Assembly: GCA_017577345.1 (NCBI GenBank)
Contig: PITX01000006.1
Location: forward strand, 1 to 16,645
Origin: Clostridiales bacterium
Lineage (GTDB): Bacteria > Bacillota > Clostridia > Oscillospirales > Oscillospiraceae
Length of the DNA stretch: 16,645 nucleotides
Direction: 5' to 3'
Below the pieces are notes generated by a model. The model had not been told where the DNA came from. It did no database searches and saw only the letters and a program-made list of their open reading frames with translations. Positions 13,450 through 16,645 of this stretch are shown in pieces. The translations under genes were made by a program, and so were the position numbers. How positions within the stretch are numbered: the stretch's first letter is position 1; each line of letters starts with the position of its first letter.

Positions 13450-14865
13450 ATGCGAGTTTTAGAGCAGTACAGACCGCAGGAGGCACTGCGGTATTTTGAA
13501 GAGATCTGTGCCATTCCGCACGGCTCCCGCGACACCAAGCGGATCTCGGATTACTGCGTCCGTTTTGCACGCGAGCACGGTCTGCGCTATGTGCAGGACG
13601 ATCACAACAATGTTGTGATTTTTAAGCCCGCTTCACCGGGCTATGAGGACCATCCGACCGTCATTCTGCAGGGGCATCTTGACATGGTCTGCGAGAAGGA
13701 CGCTGACTGCGCCATCGACTTTTCCTCGGACGGTCTGAAACTGCGGTGTGACGGCAAATATATTTTTGCAGAGGGTACAACGCTCGGCGGCGATGACGGC
13801 ATTGCCGTAGCGTATGCGTTGGCAGTGCTTGCATCGACCGAGCTGAAGCACCCGCCCATCGAGGCGGTGTTCACCGTGGACGAGGAAATCGGTATGCTCG
13901 GCGCGGACGCGATGGATATGAGCGTGCTCCAGGGCAGGATCCTGCTCAACTGTGACTCTGAAGACGAGGGGATACTGACCGTGAGCTGCGCCGGCGGTGC
14001 GACCTCCACCCTCACCCGTCCCGTAGTTCGGGAGCAGAACGCAGGGACGATCTGGCGCATGGGTGTGGAAAACCTGATCGGCGGTCACAGCGGCGTGGAG
14101 ATCAACAGCGGCAGAGCCAACGCAAGCAAGGTGCTTGCCTCTGTTCTGAAAGAGCTTCCTGTCCGGCTGATCCGCATTGACGGCGGCAGCAAGGACAACG
14201 CGATCCCGAGATCGTGCGAGGCGCTGGTCGTTGCGGACGATCCGGCAGAAGCCTTCCGCTCCTGCGCAGAGCAGGTAAAAAAACTGCTGCCGCCGACGGA
14301 AACCGAGGCAGAATTCTACTGCATCCCCGCACAAAGCACGATGCTTCCGATGCAGGAGGAAAGCAGCCGTGCCGTGATCGCGCTTCTGAACGAGCTTCCA
14401 AACGGCGTACAGAAAATGAGCGAGGATATTTCCGGTCTTGTGCAGACCTCCCTCAATCTCGGCATCCTGAAAACGCAGGAGAATACGGTCACGATGACCT
14501 TCTCCGTCCGCAGCTCCGTCAACACAGAGAAGACAGAGCTGATCGGCACGGTAAAAACAATCGGTCTTGCCAACGGCGCAAGCTACACGGAATCCGGTGA
14601 ATATCCTGCCTGGGAATATCAGAAGCAGTCGCGTCTGCGCGATGTGATGGTTTCTGTTTTCCGTGAGCTGTACGGAAAGGAGCCGGTCGTGGAGGCTATT
14701 CATGCCGGCTTGGAATGCGGCATTTTCTCCGACCGGCTGCCCGGCTTGGACGCGGTTTCCTTCGGACCGCAGATGCACGATATTCACACCAGCCGGGAAC
14801 GCCTTGACCTTGCCTCCACGCAGCGTACCTGGGACTATCTGGTTGCCATTCTGGAAAAGCTTTGA
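13450..14865 (+). CDS. pepD: Aminoacyl-histidine dipeptidase PepD-like (M20C)
   Basis: A cytosolic dinuclear zinc dipeptidase (Xaa-His dipeptidase / beta-alanyl dipeptidase type) that cleaves short peptides. The 471-aa length fits PepD. Visible residues are LQGHLDMV (His76 ligand, Asp78), LGGDDGIA (bridging Asp in Asp115-Asp116), TVDEEIGMLGA (Glu145 base, Glu146 ligand), NCDSEDEG (Asp169) and a C-terminal MHDIHTSRERLD with the last ligand His, probably His446. The lid domain includes GGHSGVEINSGRANA. ATG 13450 is preceded by AGGAGG with about 8 nt spacing, 14 bp after the kinase stop. A strong terminator follows 20 bp after its stop. Substrate specificity beyond dipeptides is not readable. 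Its place in a two-component operon is unusual. Confidence 0.92.
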   Translation: MRVLEQYRPQEALRYFEEICAIPHGSRDTKRISDYCVRFAREHGLRYVQDDHNNVVIFKPASPGYEDHPTVILQGHLDMVCEKDADCAIDFSSDGLKLRCDGKYIFAEGTTLGGDDGIAVAYALAVLASTELKHPPIEAVFTVDEEIGMLGADAMDMSVLQGRILLNCDSEDEGILTVSCAGGATSTLTRPVVREQNAGTIWRMGVENLIGGHSGVEINSGRANASKVLASVLKELPVRLIRIDGGSKDNAIPRSCEALVVADDPAEAFRSCAEQVKKLLPPTETEAEFYCIPAQSTMLPMQEESSRAVIALLNELPNGVQKMSEDISGLVQTSLNLGILKTQENTVTMTFSVRSSVNTEKTELIGTVKTIGLANGASYTESGEYPAWEYQKQSRLRDVMVSVFRELYGKEPVVEAIHAGLECGIFSDRLPGLDAVSFGPQMHDIHTSRERLDLASTQRTWDYLVAILEKL

Positions 14866-14880
14866 TATATGCTTTGCATC

Positions 14881-14922
14881 ATAAAACCGCCGAGTGTTTT
14901 CTGAGACACTCGGCGGTTTTTT
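14881..14922 (+). terminator. Intrinsic terminator of the regulator-kinase-pepD operon
   Basis: A perfect 12-bp stem ACCGCCGAGTGT (14886-14897) / ACACTCGGCGGT (14906-14917), 8-nt loop, followed by a run of six T (14917-14922). It starts about 20 bp after the pepD stop. Confidence 0.95.
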
Positions 14923-14926
14923 ACGG

Positions 14927-14955
14927 TTGCTTTTCCCGATGAAATTTGATAGAAT
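14927..14955 (+). promoter_or_regulatory. Candidate promoter of the MATE gene
   Basis: TTGCTT (14927-14932), 17-bp spacer, TAGAAT (14950-14955; 5 of 6). Predicted start near 14962, about 27 nt before the ATG at 14989. It lies directly after the upstream terminator, so the MATE gene begins its own unit. Confidence 0.6.
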
Positions 14956-14988
14956 AATGCTTTGTAATAAGTTATTGGAGAAACCACC

Positions 14989-16416
14989 ATGTACACTTCC
15001 CTCAGAAAAAAATACATCGGCGATAAAGCCTTTTACCGCATGGCACTGGCTGTCGCTGTGCCGATCATGATCCAGAACGGCATCACGCAGTTTGTCGGTA
15101 TGCTCGATAACATCATGGTCGGTCGTGTCGGTACGGAGCAGATGACCGGTGTTTCCATCGCCAACACGCTGATTTTCGTCTTCAACCTTGCTATTTTCGG
15201 TGCTGTTTCCGGTGCCGGTATTTTCGGCGCACAGTTCTACGGCAGTGGAAATCATACAGGCGTGCGCAGTGCCTTTCGCTACAAGCTTCTCATTTGCACG
15301 GTGCTGACTGTGATCGGCATTTCCGTTTTTCTGCTGTTTGACGAGTCGCTGATCATGCTCTATCTGCGCGGTGAGGGTACGCCGCAGGAGATCGAAGCAA
15401 GCCTCGGCTATTCCAAAGAATATCTGCACATTCTTCTGCTTGGTCTTGTGCCGTTCGTTCTGACGCAGTGCTACGCCGGAACGCTCCGCGAATGTGGGCA
15501 GACCGTCGTTCCGATGGTCGCGGGCATCGTCTCTGTCCTTGTCAACCTCTGCTTCAACACCTTACTGATTTTCGGCTTCCTGGGCTTTCCCGCCCTCGGC
15601 TCCGCAGGTGCGGCGATCGCCACCGTGATCGCACGCTTCGTGGAGCTTGCTGTCGTCATGCTGTGGACGCACCTGCATCCGCGGAAATGCCCCTTTATCG
15701 TCGGCGCTTACCGCTCCATGCGTATACCGAAGGAGCTGTTTCTGCAGATCACAAAGAAGACCCTGCCCCTCATGATCAACGAAACCCTGTGGGCCGGCGG
15801 CATGGCGCTTCTGTCACAGGCGTTCTCACAGCACGGCTATGATGTCGTTTCTGCAGACAATATCAGCCGGACGATCTCCAATGTCTTTAATGTTGCGTTC
15901 CTCGCCATGGGCAGTGCCATCGGCATCATTGTCGGTCAGCTCCTGGGTGCGAACAAACCGGAGGAGGCAGTCGATACCGACCGGAAGCTGATCTTCTTCT
16001 CCGTAGCGATCTGTTTCGCCATCGGCGGCATCATGGCGGCAGTGGCTCCGCTGTTCCCGCAGATCTATAACACCACAGAGGAAATTCGTTCGCTTGCGAC
16101 GAAATTTATCATCATTACTGCGCTGTGTATGCCGATCAACAGTCTTGCGAACGCCTGCTATTTCACCCTGCGCTCCGGCGGAAAAACGCTGATCACCTTC
16201 TTTTTCGACAGCTTCTATGTCTGCGTGCTGACCGTGCCGCTGGCAATGTTTCTGACCCATGTGGTCGGTATTTCCATCGTGCCGCTCTACCTGATCTGTC
16301 AGCTCGTTGACATCGGCAAATGCGCCGTCGGTCTGATCATGATCAAAAAAGGGATATGGATCCATAACATTGTAGAAGGACAAAACGATGAACACGAAGT
16401 ATTATCAGGAACATAA
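14989..16416 (+). CDS. MATE family multidrug/cation efflux transporter
   Basis: A 475-aa inner-membrane protein with about 12 helices in two homologous halves, the normal size for MATE exporters, which use a Na+ or H+ gradient to expel cationic compounds. Typical elements are PIMIQNGITQFVGMLDNIMVGRVGTEQMTGVS in the first helices (given here in overview: P-I-M-I-Q, D-x-x-M-V-G), the AGTLRECGQT loop after helix 5, and TFxLRxGG-like TLRSGGKT in the second half. ATG 14989 has GGAG (14977-14980) 8 nt upstream. The last 29 bp overlap the next gene. The substrate is unknown; MATE genes next to ABC exporters are often drug or peptide efflux loci, which is an inference only. Confidence 0.92.
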   Translation: MYTSLRKKYIGDKAFYRMALAVAVPIMIQNGITQFVGMLDNIMVGRVGTEQMTGVSIANTLIFVFNLAIFGAVSGAGIFGAQFYGSGNHTGVRSAFRYKLLICTVLTVIGISVFLLFDESLIMLYLRGEGTPQEIEASLGYSKEYLHILLLGLVPFVLTQCYAGTLRECGQTVVPMVAGIVSVLVNLCFNTLLIFGFLGFPALGSAGAAIATVIARFVELAVVMLWTHLHPRKCPFIVGAYRSMRIPKELFLQITKKTLPLMINETLWAGGMALLSQAFSQHGYDVVSADNISRTISNVFNVAFLAMGSAIGIIVGQLLGANKPEEAVDTDRKLIFFSVAICFAIGGIMAAVAPLFPQIYNTTEEIRSLATKFIIITALCMPINSLANACYFTLRSGGKTLITFFFDSFYVCVLTVPLAMFLTHVVGISIVPLYLICQLVDIGKCAVGLIMIKKGIWIHNIVEGQNDEHEVLSGT

Positions 16417-16645
16417 CCTCATCCGCATTTTCCTCAGCTACTTCAAGCCGCACCGCAAGCTGTTCGCGCTGGACATGCTCTGCGCGCTGTTAGTCGCGGC
16501 AGTCGATCTGGCGTTTCCGCTGGTGTCACGCTGGTCGATGAATAATCTTCTGCCCGATCAGAAATACATGATTTTCTTCATCGTCATGGGCTCTATGGCG
16601 GTGGCGTATCTGATTCGCGCCTTGCTTTATTACATCATCTGCTAC
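16388..16645 (+). CDS. ABC exporter (fused permease-ATPase type), N-terminal fragment
   Basis: The first 86 codons of a gene cut by the right edge. It starts MNTKYYQEHNLIRIFLSYF and continues with KPHRKLFALDMLCALLVAAV and LAFPLVSRWSMNNLLP, two hydrophobic helices arranged as in the first transmembrane helices of type IV ABC exporters (MsbA/LmrA-like half transporters). The ATP-binding domain is not in the window, so the call rests on the transmembrane pattern alone. ATG 16388 has AGAAGGA (16374-16380) 7 nt upstream, inside the end of the MATE gene. The 29-bp overlap in a +1 frame suggests co-expression with it. Confidence 0.82.
   Translation, partial: MNTKYYQEHNLIRIFLSYFKPHRKLFALDMLCALLVAAVDLAFPLVSRWSMNNLLPDQKYMIFFIVMGSMAVAYLIRALLYYIICY

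Noticed and set aside
13633..15429. A 598-codon open frame on the minus strand opposite pepD and the MATE gene
   Set aside because: It spans a strong terminator and promoter, opposes two well-supported genes, has no ribosome binding site or recognisable domain, and its composition (many His, Arg, Gln) is that of an antisense shadow.

Overview
The window looks like a chromosomal segment from a Gram-positive, gut-type anaerobe of the Bacillota (Clostridia, probably Oscillospirales). This placement is an inference. It rests on strong GGAGG-type ribosome binding sites with frequent TTG/GTG starts, a miaB-mutS pair, a DUF1934 gene behind ddl, a bacterial serpin, and stem-loop repeats of a kind I recall from Faecalibacterium-like genomes. 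I recognise no tRNA, rRNA, transposase, phage gene or CRISPR array. Most of the window is core metabolism and envelope functions.

Layout, left to right. (1) A minus-strand operon runs miaB then mutS (mutS cut by the window edge), with a palindromic repeat between them. (2) Divergent from miaB, a plus-strand operon encodes an M20 amidohydrolase, a DUF3810 membrane metalloprotease and an MFS transporter. The two operons share a symmetric divergent promoter built on a 12-bp inverted repeat. (3) Positions 5303-7268 hold no intact gene: three tandem copies of a composite palindromic repeat unit (5368-6824), then the scar of a sigma/anti-sigma operon (6940-7178). (4) The minus-strand block 7311-11574 reads, in transcription order, pgsA-like synthase and zinc ribbon, then a lipoprotein serpin, then ddl, DUF1934 and an unrecognised 194-aa protein. 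(5) A plus-strand operon holds an OmpR-type response regulator, a histidine kinase and a PepD-like dipeptidase. (6) A MATE exporter overlaps the start of an ABC exporter that runs off the right edge.

Functional links. ddl and pgsA serve cell wall and membrane synthesis. The two-component system is divergent from pgsA across an intergenic region with three 11-bp-spaced direct repeats, which suggests autoregulation and control of pgsA. The serpin, two M20-family metallopeptidases and DUF3810 protease suggest active peptide handling and protease defence at the surface. I did not find a clearly new multi-gene system. The features most worth follow-up are the tandem composite repeat array with covarying hairpins, the sigma/anti-sigma deletion scar, the 11-bp direct-repeat operator candidate, the symmetric divergent promoter, and the lipoprotein serpin.
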